Source: JANQIV01 sp050117315
GTDB lineage: Bacteria > Bacteroidota > Ignavibacteria > Ignavibacteriales > Melioribacteraceae
Direction of reading: 5' to 3'
Assembly (NCBI GenBank): GCA_050117315.1
Contig: JASFMY010000067.1
Span: 1-35,265 of the forward strand
DNA length: 35,265 nt
A model generated the notes under the pieces. The model saw only the letters and a list, made by a program, of their open reading frames with translations. It searched no databases and had not been told where the DNA came from. Shown here in pieces: positions 8,193 through 17,227 of this stretch. How positions within the stretch are numbered: the stretch's first letter is position 1; every line of letters begins with the position of its first letter. Made by a program: the position numbers and the translations under genes.

Positions 8193-9408
8193 AGTAGCAC
8201 AGTCGGAAAGAAAACATATAGTTTTTGTTGGACAGAGAAACAGCGGCAAATCTTCGCTTGTAAATAAATTTGTTGGTCAGGACTTAGTAATAGTAAGCGA
8301 CACTCCCGGAACAACTACAGACCCGGTAAAAAAATCAATGGAGCTTCTCCCCTTTGGTCCGGTTGTACTGGTTGATACTGCAGGCATTGACGATATCGGT
8401 GAATTGGGTGAACTACGAATCAGTAAAACAGTTAAAGCAATTTCACAAGCAGACTTCGCGATCGTTGTTCTTGATGCTACAAATAAACTTTCTTTGAAAG
8501 AAAAAGAATTATTCGGTTACCTGGAAAAATTAGAGATACCTTTTACAACCGTGATAAATAAAAGTGATCTCGACGTTAACTACGAACTAGTTGAGGAACT
8601 AAACTTAAGCGGGATAAAATTTCATACTGTTTCTTGCATTAAAGACGAAGGTATTTACGAATTAAAAGAAAAGGTATCGAAACAAATACCCAGTGAAACG
8701 GAACCACCGTTGATAGGTGACCTGCTTCAAAGGCACGATGTTATTGTGCTTGTGGTCCCTATTGATTTGGGCGCTCCCAAAGGAAGGCTGATAATGCCGC
8801 AAGTCCAAACAATCCGGGAATCGCTTGATGAAGATGCAATTGTAGTAGTTGCAAAAGATAAAGAACTTAGAGCAGCACTTGATAAGTTAGCTTCACCGCC
8901 AAAGCTTGTTGTGACAGACAGCCAGGCTATAATGCGCGTAGCGGCGGACGTACCGGATGATATCCCTTTAACAACTTTTTCCATTTTAATGGCAAGGTAT
9001 AAAGGAGACTTACCTGAATTTATAAAAGGGATTAACCAGGTTGAAGAATTGAAAAACGGTGACAAAGTTTTAATTTCAGAGGCTTGTTCGCATCATGCAC
9101 AGGAAGACGATATCGGCAAAGTTAAGATTCCGCGCTGGCTCAGAAACCATACAAAAAAAGATTTGAATATTGATGTAAGAAACGGTGCCGACTTCCCCGA
9201 AGATATTTCGCAGTATAAACTGATTGTCCACTGCGGTGCCTGTATGCTGACCCGCAAAGCCATGCAGGTTAGAATAAAGCAAGCACGTTTAATAAATATT
9301 CCGATTGTTAATTACGGTGTACTCATCTCGTATATGCACGGAGCAATGCCAAGAGCTATTAAACCTTTCGATGAAGCAATATCAGTTTGGCAAAGGCAGG
9401 TTAATTAA
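8185..9408 (+). CDS. hydF: [FeFe]-hydrogenase maturation GTPase HydF
   Basis: About 407 aa. HydF is the scaffold on which the HydE/HydG products are assembled into the 2Fe precursor before transfer to the hydrogenase. The N-terminal GTPase domain has Walker A GQRNSGKSS (about 16-24), DTPGTTTDP, VDTAG and NKSD. A middle dimerisation domain follows. The C-terminal [4Fe-4S] domain has the family ligands in CSHHAQEDDIG (C301-H304) and HCGAC (349-353). No ATG lies before the P-loop, so the start is TTG. TTG 8185 has AGGA seven bases upstream and is preferred to TTG 8179, which has almost no spacing. It overlaps aspA by 8 bases and the next gene by 1. HydE, HydG and the hydrogenase are not in the window. 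Confidence 0.95.
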   Translation: MSKVAQSERKHIVFVGQRNSGKSSLVNKFVGQDLVIVSDTPGTTTDPVKKSMELLPFGPVVLVDTAGIDDIGELGELRISKTVKAISQADFAIVVLDATNKLSLKEKELFGYLEKLEIPFTTVINKSDLDVNYELVEELNLSGIKFHTVSCIKDEGIYELKEKVSKQIPSETEPPLIGDLLQRHDVIVLVVPIDLGAPKGRLIMPQVQTIRESLDEDAIVVVAKDKELRAALDKLASPPKLVVTDSQAIMRVAADVPDDIPLTTFSILMARYKGDLPEFIKGINQVEELKNGDKVLISEACSHHAQEDDIGKVKIPRWLRNHTKKDLNIDVRNGADFPEDISQYKLIVHCGACMLTRKAMQVRIKQARLINIPIVNYGVLISYMHGAMPRAIKPFDEAISVWQRQVN

Positions 9409-10280
9409 TGATCTATCTTTTGATTGTTTCCTTAATCTGGGCTTTCTCTTTTGGCTTAATAAAAGACAACCTAACCGGGCTGGATTCAAACTTTGTAGCG
9501 TTTGCAAGACTTTTTCTTTCATTAATTGTATTCATGCCTTTTTTAAGATTAAAAAACATTACAGCCAAACTAAGAGTTAAATTAATTTTAACAGGTGCTG
9601 TGCAGTATGGGATAATGTATTTGACATATATTTATTCATACCAATTTTTGAAAGCTTATGAGGTTGCAATCTTTGTAATTTTTATGCCGCTGTATGTTAC
9701 ACTGATAAATGATATATTAGAGAGAAGGTTTTCGAGACTTTTTTTAATCACTTCGATTTTATCAATAGCAGGTGCAGCAGTTATAGTTTACAAAGAATTT
9801 CAGCGAACTGATTTCATAATCGGTTTATTATTGATGCAGGTTTCAAATTTATGTTTTGCTTTCGGACAGGTGTATTATAAAAAAATATTTTCAAACGAAA
9901 AACATGTTAACGACTCTCAAATGTTTGCATTATTATACTTGGGAGCTGTTTTAATAACAGGTGTTTTTGCGAGTTTCAGCATTAGCTTTTCCGAATTAGC
10001 AATTACGTCAACACAACTATATTCTTTAATTTATCTAGGTGCAATTTCTTCGGGACTTTGTTTTTTCCTATGGAATTTAGGGGCAAGAAAAACTGATGCA
10101 GGCACACTTGCAGTAATGAATAACTTTAAAGTGCCGCTTGCAGTTGCAGCATCGGTATTTATATTCGGTGAAGAAGGTGATTTGATTAGAATGTCAATAG
10201 GATTAGTTATTATTTTAACAGCGCTTTTCTTCAATGGACCTTTAATGAAAAGATTATTGCCTCAGTTTATCAAGCAATAA
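9408..10280 (+). CDS. EamA/DMT-family inner-membrane transporter
   Basis: 290 aa, almost entirely hydrophobic, with about ten predicted membrane helices in two EamA repeats (about 3-135 and 148-280). The start region IVSLIWAFSFGLIK and the second-half region GAISSGLCFFLWNLGARK are typical of the drug/metabolite transporter superfamily. The substrate cannot be predicted. The ATG overlaps the hydF stop (TAATG), so it is the last gene of the aspA-hydF operon. Its 3' end overlaps the convergent rluD-like gene by 27 bases, leaving no room for a terminator between them. Confidence 0.9.
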   Translation: MIYLLIVSLIWAFSFGLIKDNLTGLDSNFVAFARLFLSLIVFMPFLRLKNITAKLRVKLILTGAVQYGIMYLTYIYSYQFLKAYEVAIFVIFMPLYVTLINDILERRFSRLFLITSILSIAGAAVIVYKEFQRTDFIIGLLLMQVSNLCFAFGQVYYKKIFSNEKHVNDSQMFALLYLGAVLITGVFASFSISFSELAITSTQLYSLIYLGAISSGLCFFLWNLGARKTDAGTLAVMNNFKVPLAVAASVFIFGEEGDLIRMSIGLVIILTALFFNGPLMKRLLPQFIKQ

Positions 10281-11237
10281 CTTAAAATCATCCGGTAATT
10301 CCGAATCGAAAAATATTTCTTTTTTAGTAGCAGGATGGATAAACCCTAATGTTTTAGCATGCAGTGCCTGCCTCTGCATTATTTCCAGCAGGTTATCAAC
10401 CCGGCTTTTCATTTTGGAAACATTACCTCCAAATACTATTCTTCTTCCCCCGTAAGTTGGATCGCCAAATATCGGACGGTTGATGTGCTGCAAGTGAACT
10501 CTTATCTGATGGGTTCTGCCGGTTTTTAATTTCAATTTTATGAGCGACACAAATTCAAACTGTTCAATCACTTCATAAAAAGTATGTGCATGTTTACCTT
10601 CGTTTTCCGAAACAGTAAAAACTTTTCTGTCCTTTTTACTCCGTGCAATGTTGCCGATTATCTCACCTTTCTTATTTTCAAAAAGCCCCCAGCAGATAGC
10701 CCAGTACTCCCTTTTTATTGAATGATCGGCAAACTGCTTAGCTAATTTTGCATGAGTATTTTCATCTTTTGCTACAAGAAGTAATCCACTTGTATCCTTG
10801 TCAATCCTGTGAACTATGCCGGGTCTCACTGGGTCTTCATTCAAATCACTTAAACTATTCGTGTAATGAAGCAGGGCGTTTACAAGTGTACCGGTATGGT
10901 TCCCAAGCGAGGGATGCGCAACCATGCTGGCCGGTTTGTTAACAATTAACAAGTATTCATCTTCGTAAACAATATCCAGCGGAATGTCTTCTGCAACAGT
11001 TTCTTCGGGTCTCGGTACAACAGGGATTATCACTTCTATTTTATCACCGGGAACAATTTTATAATTAGGCTTTGAAAGTATGCCGTTAACCAAAACGTTA
11101 CCGGCTTTAATCAAATTTTGAATTCTTGTTCTTGTGCAGTTTTCAATTGAGTTAGCAAGGTAGGTATCTATTCTTTCCTTTTTCTTTCCTTCGGTTATCT
11201 CAAACCGTATTTTCTTTTCTGATATTATCTTTGTCAT
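10254..11237 (-). CDS. rluD: RluD/RluA-family ribosomal large-subunit pseudouridine synthase
   Basis: 327 aa. It isomerises specific uridines in 23S rRNA. An S4 RNA-binding domain occupies about residues 22-70 (RIDTYLANSI, RIQNLIKAGNVLVNG). The catalytic domain carries the signature RPGIVHRIDKDTSGLLLVAK, with the nucleophile Asp at 146, and KTGRTHQIRVHL further on. Length and domain order fit RluD, which modifies helix 69, although RluA/RluC paralogues are hard to exclude by eye. It is the last gene of the long minus-strand operon and overlaps the lspA end by 38 bases, so its start codon lies inside lspA. Confidence 0.93.
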   Translation of the reverse strand: MTKIISEKKIRFEITEGKKKERIDTYLANSIENCTRTRIQNLIKAGNVLVNGILSKPNYKIVPGDKIEVIIPVVPRPEETVAEDIPLDIVYEDEYLLIVNKPASMVAHPSLGNHTGTLVNALLHYTNSLSDLNEDPVRPGIVHRIDKDTSGLLLVAKDENTHAKLAKQFADHSIKREYWAICWGLFENKKGEIIGNIARSKKDRKVFTVSENEGKHAHTFYEVIEQFEFVSLIKLKLKTGRTHQIRVHLQHINRPIFGDPTYGGRRIVFGGNVSKMKSRVDNLLEIMQRQALHAKTLGFIHPATKKEIFFDSELPDDFKLLLDKLRQ

Positions 11238-11877
11238 CTTCAGTTACCTGGGTATTATCCTCGGCAAGTTTCTCAGCTATCAAAGCTTCTTCTTCGCTTA
11301 TGCTTTCGCCGTCATCAGTATCGTCTTCAAATTCACGATTTTCTTTGTCGATTCTTTTATTAAAAAAGACCAGTATAAAAACCCCTATTGTTACAGACGC
11401 ATCTGCGATGTTAAATATAGGCCACCGGTCATAGACCCGCCCGAATAAAGAAAAGTCAAAAAATTCAACATCAAAAAAGTCAACAACCCTTCCGTAAAAT
11501 AAAGGCGCATAATCATAAATAATTCCGTAAAAAGAACGGTCAATCAGATTCCCAACTGCACCGCCCAAAACCAGGGCAAGCGCAAAACGCATAGTAAGGC
11601 TTTTGTCTTTTACTTTGTACAAATATATAATTATACCTATGCTTGCAACCAAGGAAAAAAGTGAAAGAAACAACTTAGATGTGTCGCCAACGTCAATACC
11701 GAAAGCCATTCCCGGGTTTTCAACAAAGGTAATTCGAAAAAAAGAACCGAATACGTCTATACTTTGTCCGTATTCCATGCCCGGTAAATTTAAGAAAGGA
11801 AGTTTTATGCCTTTTACAAAAAGTTTGGTAAGCTGATCTAAAACTACAACTACAAAAGTGAAATAAAGTACTCTCAA
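11200..11877 (-). CDS. lspA: Lipoprotein signal peptidase (signal peptidase II)
   Basis: 225 aa inner-membrane aspartyl protease that removes signal peptides from diacylglyceryl prolipoproteins. Conserved blocks are DQLTK (14-18), VENPGMAFG (52-60), GNLIDR with catalytic D113, and FNIADAS with catalytic D159. Four membrane helices are visible. The loop between the two Asp is longer than in E. coli (46 residues against about 27). A strongly acidic C-terminal tail (about 175-225, many Asp and Glu) is additional; its extreme 3' part overlaps the rluD start, so the tail may partly reflect that overlap. The gene begins eight bases after the DksA-like gene. Confidence 0.95.
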   Translation of the reverse strand: MRVLYFTFVVVVLDQLTKLFVKGIKLPFLNLPGMEYGQSIDVFGSFFRITFVENPGMAFGIDVGDTSKLFLSLFSLVASIGIIIYLYKVKDKSLTMRFALALVLGGAVGNLIDRSFYGIIYDYAPLFYGRVVDFFDVEFFDFSLFGRVYDRWPIFNIADASVTIGVFILVFFNKRIDKENREFEDDTDDGESISEEEALIAEKLAEDNTQVTEDDKDNIRKENTV

Positions 11878-11885
11878 TTATAATC

Positions 11886-12587
11886 CTATTTAGACTGAAT
11901 TTTCTGTTTCACCTGCAAACAATGCTGGGTATGAGGCACTGCTTTTAATCTTTCTATCGGAATTAAAGGACATGTCGGACACAAGTTTTGAGGTTCGTCA
12001 ATACATTCAATACAGATTCCGTAAGTACCGTTTTCAATTCTCTGCAAAGCATCCTCAAGGTAACCGAGAAACTTATTTTCTCTCTGTGCCCACAAATATA
12101 GTTTTTCTCTTTCCTGGGCATCGGTTCCCTGTTCAGCCATATGCAGCGAATAAGGCGAGTTCTCATTAACATACTGCCCTGTTGTCGGGTCCATCATTTG
12201 ATCTTTTAGTGACTGCAACTGGTCAATTATTTCATCCCTTTTTTTAATTATAATTTCCTTTAAGTCCTTTAAATCTTTTTTAGGGTATCCTTTTATTTTT
12301 CTCACTTTCTTGGTAGGAGAAATAACTTCAACAATGTTTGCTCCATTATTTGTTTTAGCTTTCGCGGAAGTCTTCTTAGCAGCAGTTTTTTTTGCTGTTG
12401 ATTTAGTTGCTGTTTTTTTAGTCGTAGTTTTAGATGATGTTTTTTTTGCAGCAGACTTTATATTTGTTTTAGCCGATGTTTTCTTTGCAGCCGACTTTGC
12501 GGTAGTTTTCTGCGTCGCTTTCTTAGCAGTAGTTTTTTTTGCTGCCGGTTTATTTGCAGTAGCTTTTTTTGTAGTTGTTTTTGCCAT
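11886..12587 (-). CDS. DksA/TraR-type zinc-finger protein with Lys/Ala-rich histone-like N-terminus
   Basis: 233 aa in two parts. Residues 1 to about 80 are almost only Lys, Ala, Thr and Ser (for example AAKKTTAKKATQK), like the tails of bacterial histone H1-like proteins. Residues about 100-233 are a DksA/TraR domain: a coiled coil ending in MAEQGTDAQEREK, then ENGTYGICIEC, and a Cys cluster CIECIDEPQNLCPTC with LKAVPHTQHC. The start is ATG 12587 (MAKTTTKK), with GGAGG six bases upstream; an in-frame ATG at 12599 overlaps that ribosome-binding site and is rejected. Known: DksA-like proteins bind the RNA polymerase secondary channel, and basic tails bind DNA. Combined function is inference. 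Its place just before lspA is a familiar order in Bacteroidota. Confidence 0.9.
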   Translation of the reverse strand: MAKTTTKKATANKPAAKKTTAKKATQKTTAKSAAKKTSAKTNIKSAAKKTSSKTTTKKTATKSTAKKTAAKKTSAKAKTNNGANIVEVISPTKKVRKIKGYPKKDLKDLKEIIIKKRDEIIDQLQSLKDQMMDPTTGQYVNENSPYSLHMAEQGTDAQEREKLYLWAQRENKFLGYLEDALQRIENGTYGICIECIDEPQNLCPTCPLIPIERLKAVPHTQHCLQVKQKIQSK

Positions 12588-12609
12588 TTTATCCTCCAAA
12601 TAGCGGGAA

Positions 12610-15600
12610 TTAATTCTCCACCTTACCGATGACTATTTCACATTTATAGTCGCCGATATCCCAGGTTTGTTTATATCCGTTGCCGGCTCCGCCTTTTTCA
12701 AGACTGTCCGCCAATATTTCATTTCTAATATATTTGTCAAATTGATTAATATAGTTAATTAATTTATCATCGCCATTAATTAAAACTTTTATCCTATCCA
12801 TAACATCAAAGCCTGAGTCTTTTCTCATATTCTGAACCCTGTTGACAAATTCCCTTGCATAGCCTTCTGCAATAAGCTCTTCGCTTAACTCGGAATCTAT
12901 AGCAACCGTGATACCTTCTTCGGTTTCAACAACCCAACCTTCAATTTCGGAATTTATTATCTCCACATCGTCAAGCTCAATTTTTAACTCTTCGCCTTTA
13001 ACATCTAAATTGATAAATCCATTCTTTTCAAGATCGTTTATTTTTTCGTTGCTCAATTTCTTTATTTCGTTTGCAGCGTCTTTAACAAGTTTACCGAGTT
13101 TAGGTCCTAGTTTTTTAAAGTTAGCTTTTGCAGTTTTGTTCACTATTGATGAATTATCTTCGAGCACTTCCAATTCTTTAATATTAACTTCATCAAGAAT
13201 TACATTTTCCATATTGCTGACTGCTTCGCCTCTTTGTTTTCCCGCGGCTACAATTATTTTTCTTAACGGCTGTCTTACTTTTAAATTAGACTTTGCTCTC
13301 ATAGATCTTGTTAGATAAACAACCTTTTGGGCGATATCCATTTTTTCTTCGAGCTCTTTCTCAACGTAAGATTGTGCAGGTAATTCCGCAAGATGAACTG
13401 ATTCATATTCTTCCCTGCCCGATACTTTGTTTAGATTTTGATAAATCTCTTCCGACACAAAAGGTGCAAAAGGAGCCGAAAGTTTTGTTATTGTTATTAA
13501 GCATTCGTATAATGTTTGATATGCTGAGAGTTTGTTTTCGTTAATTTCGGATTTCCAGAATCTTCTTCTCGATCTTCTAACATACCAATTTGACAGATGG
13601 TCAATTGTAAAATTGGAAATAGCTCTGGCCGCTCTCGTCGGATCATATGCATTCATTAACTCTTCATATTCTTTAACAAGAGAGTTTAATTTTGAGATTA
13701 TCCATCTGTCAATCTCGGGACGTTTTTCATAAGGAATCTCATCTTCTTGGAAATCAAACTTATCTATGTTTGCATAAAGTGCAAAGAAGTTATAAGTATT
13801 TATTAATGTCCCGAAATATTTTCTTTGTACTTCTACTACACCTTCTTCATCGAATAAAGTCGGACGCCACGGCGGGCTTGTTGTAATTAAATACCATCTT
13901 GTTGCATCTGCACCGTAGTCATCAAACAACTTAAACGGGTCAACAGCGTTGCCTTTTGACTTAGACATCTTCTGACCGTTTTTGTCAAGTATCAACTCAT
14001 TGACCATAATATTTTTATAAGCAACATTATCAAAAAGCATTGTTGCTATTGCATGCAAAGTATAGAACCATCCTCTTGTTTGATCTATTCCTTCACAGAT
14101 AAAGTCGGACGGGAAATTGTTCTCAAAGATTTCTTTATTTTCAAACGGATAATGAAACTGCGCAAAAGGCATTGCGCCGGAATCAAACCAAACATCAATC
14201 AATTCAGGGGTTCTTATATATATTTTACCGTCTTTTTCAAACTTAACATCATCAACAAACGGTTTGTGTAAATCAATATTATCAATATCTTTTACGGAAA
14301 TTCTTTGCCCGTCTTTTTCTATAAAACCTTCTTTTAATTCTTCAATGCTTCCAACAGCTATCATATCTCCATCGCTGCTTAGCCAGATAGGCAAAGGTGT
14401 TGCCCAGAATCTGTCTCTCGATAATGCCCAGTCTTTATTTTCTTCAAGCCAGTTTCCGAATCTTCCGCTGCCAACTTCCGGCGGGAACCAATTTATGGTT
14501 TTATTCAGCTCAACCATTTTATCGGAAATAGCAGTAGTTTTTATAAACCATGATTCCCGGGCATAATAGATTACAGGCACGTTATCAAAACGCCAGCTAA
14601 ATGGGTATGAGTGGACAATTGTTTCCTTTTTATAAAGCTGTCCCATTTCTTTAAGTTTCATTATAATCCCGGGATCAGCATCTTTTACGAACTGCCCTGC
14701 AAAATCCGTTACTTCTTCTGTAAATTTACCGCCGCGTGTAACAGGCTGTAAGAAAGGCAAATTATATTCTTTAGATATCTCATAGTCATCCGCACCAAAA
14801 GCAGGAGCAATATGAACAATACCCGAGCCATCCTCAGTGCTGACAAAGTTTCCGCAAATCACGAAGAAACCTTTTTTGTCAACTGAAAGGTAATCAAACA
14901 ACTGGTGGTACTCATGGAACTCTAAATCCTTTCCTTTCATTTCGGAGATTATCTCGTAATCATTTTTAATTACCGATAATCTCTCTTTTGCAAGTATTAA
15001 ATATTTATCGTCTGTTTTTATTTTCACGTAATCGATATCTGTACCGACAGCCAGGCCCACGTTGGATATTAAAGTCCACGGGGTTGTTGTCCAAACCAAG
15101 AAATAAGTATCACCGTCTTTGGTTAAGTCGGAATCTTTCAATTTCATTAACACATAAACAGACGGATCTTTTGTTTCTTTGTAACCAAGGGCAAGTTCGT
15201 GCGATGATAAAACAGTTTCAGACCTAGGGCATTGCGGGACAATTTTATAATCTTTGTAAATCAATCCTTTGTCAAATAAAGTTTTTAAAGCCCACCATAC
15301 AGATTCAATATATTCATTCGTACATGTTATATAGGCATCGTCCAGGTTTATCCAGTAGCCCATGCGTTCAGTCATTAAATCCCAGAGCTCTTTATATTTG
15401 AAGACAGATTCACGGCAGGCAGCATTATATTTTGCTACTCCAAATTCGGGAATTTCACTTTTGTTTTTTATTCCGAGTTGTTTTTCAACTTCAATTTCAA
15501 CCGGCAAACCGTGTGTATCCCATCCGGCTTTTCTGTTAACACGGTAGCCCTGCATTGTTTTATAACGGCAAACTAAATCTTTTAACGTTCTTGCGATAAC

Positions 15601-15774
15601 GTGGTGTAAACCGGGTTTGCCGTTTGCAGTAGGAGGACCTTCATAAAACGTAAACTGTTTTGCTTCATCTTTTGTAGAAATACTTTTTTCAAATATTTGA
15701 TTTTCTTTCCAAAAATTTAAAACTTCTTTTTCAATTTCAGAGTAATTAATTTTTCCGCTGTATTGTTTGAACAT
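12610..15774 (-). CDS. ileS: Isoleucyl-tRNA synthetase (eukaryote-like, type 2)
   Basis: 1054 aa class I synthetase that charges tRNA-Ile. The HIGH-type motif lies in GPPTANGKPGLHH (46-58) and the KMSKS motif at 602-606 in GQKMSKSKGNAVDP. A CP1 editing domain lies between them, and the anticodon-binding domain is recognisable at NFTIDHLSNWYVRRSRRRFW. The PGLHH form of the first motif and the long C-terminal extension without the usual bacterial zinc finger point to the eukaryote-like type 2 enzymes. In the literature these are typically insensitive to mupirocin; the assignment to type 2 is by eye. It lies 17 bases after the coiled-coil membrane protein gene and 22 bases before the DksA-like gene, inside the operon. 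Confidence 0.96.
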   Translation of the reverse strand: MFKQYSGKINYSEIEKEVLNFWKENQIFEKSISTKDEAKQFTFYEGPPTANGKPGLHHVIARTLKDLVCRYKTMQGYRVNRKAGWDTHGLPVEIEVEKQLGIKNKSEIPEFGVAKYNAACRESVFKYKELWDLMTERMGYWINLDDAYITCTNEYIESVWWALKTLFDKGLIYKDYKIVPQCPRSETVLSSHELALGYKETKDPSVYVLMKLKDSDLTKDGDTYFLVWTTTPWTLISNVGLAVGTDIDYVKIKTDDKYLILAKERLSVIKNDYEIISEMKGKDLEFHEYHQLFDYLSVDKKGFFVICGNFVSTEDGSGIVHIAPAFGADDYEISKEYNLPFLQPVTRGGKFTEEVTDFAGQFVKDADPGIIMKLKEMGQLYKKETIVHSYPFSWRFDNVPVIYYARESWFIKTTAISDKMVELNKTINWFPPEVGSGRFGNWLEENKDWALSRDRFWATPLPIWLSSDGDMIAVGSIEELKEGFIEKDGQRISVKDIDNIDLHKPFVDDVKFEKDGKIYIRTPELIDVWFDSGAMPFAQFHYPFENKEIFENNFPSDFICEGIDQTRGWFYTLHAIATMLFDNVAYKNIMVNELILDKNGQKMSKSKGNAVDPFKLFDDYGADATRWYLITTSPPWRPTLFDEEGVVEVQRKYFGTLINTYNFFALYANIDKFDFQEDEIPYEKRPEIDRWIISKLNSLVKEYEELMNAYDPTRAARAISNFTIDHLSNWYVRRSRRRFWKSEINENKLSAYQTLYECLITITKLSAPFAPFVSEEIYQNLNKVSGREEYESVHLAELPAQSYVEKELEEKMDIAQKVVYLTRSMRAKSNLKVRQPLRKIIVAAGKQRGEAVSNMENVILDEVNIKELEVLEDNSSIVNKTAKANFKKLGPKLGKLVKDAANEIKKLSNEKINDLEKNGFINLDVKGEELKIELDDVEIINSEIEGWVVETEEGITVAIDSELSEELIAEGYAREFVNRVQNMRKDSGFDVMDRIKVLINGDDKLINYINQFDKYIRNEILADSLEKGGAGNGYKQTWDIGDYKCEIVIGKVEN

Positions 15775-15791
15775 TGTACTACTAATTCCCT

Positions 15792-16409
15792 TTATTCTTC
15801 TTCTTTATCGTATTTATCCAATAATTCTTTTTCAGTTCTGATAAGCTCTTTCAACTGAGTTTCTATGTTACTTTTTTTAGAAATCATTTCAGCTACTTTT
15901 TTATCCGCATCAAAAATTATTCTTTCGGCTTTTAATTTAGCATCATCTAAAATCAATCCGGCTTTCTTTTCTGCGTCTTTAGATAGCTCATGGTAATTTT
16001 TTTGTTTTACTTTTAGAGATTCGCTCTCTCTTTGTAAAGTAAACATTTCGGCAATGGCCATACCGAACAAAGCCATTGCTCCAAGCGTAATATTTCTTAA
16101 TGAATATAAAATCAAATTCTCCGTCAATAAATCGTTAACTCCAAAGTAATCACGAAATATTGAAACCATTAGAACACTTATTATACCTACGGCAACAGCT
16201 ACGGAGAAAACAACTTTGCCTCCGTGTATCCAGCCGAGGGTTTTATTAATAATCCAGCCGCAAGCGAAACAAAAGATCGACAATATAAACCATACGGTAA
16301 AATCATGAACGTTGGATTTAAATAAGTCCGTACTTAAAAAATCCGAACCAAACATAAATACAGCTAACAGAGCCGGTGTTGCATAATAGTATATTTTTTT
16401 TGGTTTCAA
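15792..16409 (-). CDS. Membrane protein with cytoplasmic coiled-coil tail, unknown function
   Basis: 205 aa, no recognised family. The N-terminal two-thirds has about four hydrophobic segments (roughly 8-24, 38-57, 66-86 and 101-120). From about 125 to the end it is a charged coiled coil with an A-x-L-K-A periodic pattern, for example GLILDDAKLKAERIIFDA. That tail resembles the coiled coil of the DivIVA-like protein two genes upstream, which has SLMLKEAELKAVQIVEKA. The start overlaps the stop of the phosphorylase gene (ATGA), so translation is coupled. A structural or septum/pole-related role alongside DivIVA is only suggested by this resemblance and context. Confidence 0.8.
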   Translation of the reverse strand: MKPKKIYYYATPALLAVFMFGSDFLSTDLFKSNVHDFTVWFILSIFCFACGWIINKTLGWIHGGKVVFSVAVAVGIISVLMVSIFRDYFGVNDLLTENLILYSLRNITLGAMALFGMAIAEMFTLQRESESLKVKQKNYHELSKDAEKKAGLILDDAKLKAERIIFDADKKVAEMISKKSNIETQLKELIRTEKELLDKYDKEEE

Positions 16410-17227
16410 AGCTTGCTTATCACTTCCTTCATTATCAATGTCATCTTAGGTTCTGCAGTCATTGCAGTTTCAATAATTTCTTTAACATCAACAGGTTTTA
16501 ATGCCTCAGGGAAACATTCATCGGTGATGATGCTTATCCCCAGTACTTTTATTCCCATATGGTTTGCAACTATATTTTCAGGCACAGTTGACATACCGAC
16601 TACATCGGCACCAATCTGCCTTAAGAATCTATACTCGGCTTTGGTTTCAAGGTTTGGGCCCGGGACAGCAACGTATACACCTTTTTGAAGTTTTATATTA
16701 TTTGCAAGCGCAACGTTTTCAGCAATATCAATTAATTCATGACTATACGGCTCACTCATATCAGGGAATCGCGGGCCAAGCTCGTCTTCATTTTTTCCTA
16801 TCAACGGATTGTCGCCGAGTAAATTAATATGATCGGCAATCAACATAATATCGCCTTTTCTAAGCATTGGGTTCATGCCGCCGCAGGCATTTGAAACAAT
16901 CAGTTTCTCAACTCCCAAATATTTCATTACACGAACAGGGTAAGTAATTTGCTTCATCGAATAACCTTCGTAGTAATGAAATCTACCCTGCATAGCAACT
17001 ACGTCTTTGCCGCTTATCTTTCCGAAAATTAATTTGCCGCTGTGCGATTCAACCGTTGATAACGGGAAATGAGGCAATTCGTTGTAATCAATCTCGTGTT
17101 CAATTTCCATTTCTTTAACTAAACCGCCAAGTCCTGTACCTAAAATAATTCCAACGGAATATGTTTTTCCGGTTTTCTTTTTTATAACCTCAATAGTTTC
17201 ATTGATCATTTTAATCAATTCGCTCAT
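16406..17227 (-). CDS. punA: Purine nucleoside phosphorylase (class I, PNP/MTAP family)
   Basis: 273 aa cytoplasmic enzyme, usual size for trimeric PNP. It splits purine ribo- and deoxyribonucleosides with phosphate to free base and (deoxy)ribose-1-phosphate. Visible family blocks are GTGLGGL (phosphate loop), STVESHSGKL, QGRFHYYEGY, VSNACGGMNP, and VAVPGPNLETKAEYRFLR followed by VGMSTVPE near the base-binding site. MTA phosphorylase is the alternative family member, but the GRFHYYEGY and GPNLET blocks favour PNP. The gene overlaps both neighbours by ATGA junctions. Confidence 0.93.
   Translation of the reverse strand: MSELIKMINETIEVIKKKTGKTYSVGIILGTGLGGLVKEMEIEHEIDYNELPHFPLSTVESHSGKLIFGKISGKDVVAMQGRFHYYEGYSMKQITYPVRVMKYLGVEKLIVSNACGGMNPMLRKGDIMLIADHINLLGDNPLIGKNEDELGPRFPDMSEPYSHELIDIAENVALANNIKLQKGVYVAVPGPNLETKAEYRFLRQIGADVVGMSTVPENIVANHMGIKVLGISIITDECFPEALKPVDVKEIIETAMTAEPKMTLIMKEVISKL

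Noticed and set aside
12310..12603. 97-aa Val/Phe/Ala-rich plus-strand frame
   Set aside because: It is the antisense image of the Lys/Ala-rich tail of the DksA-like gene.
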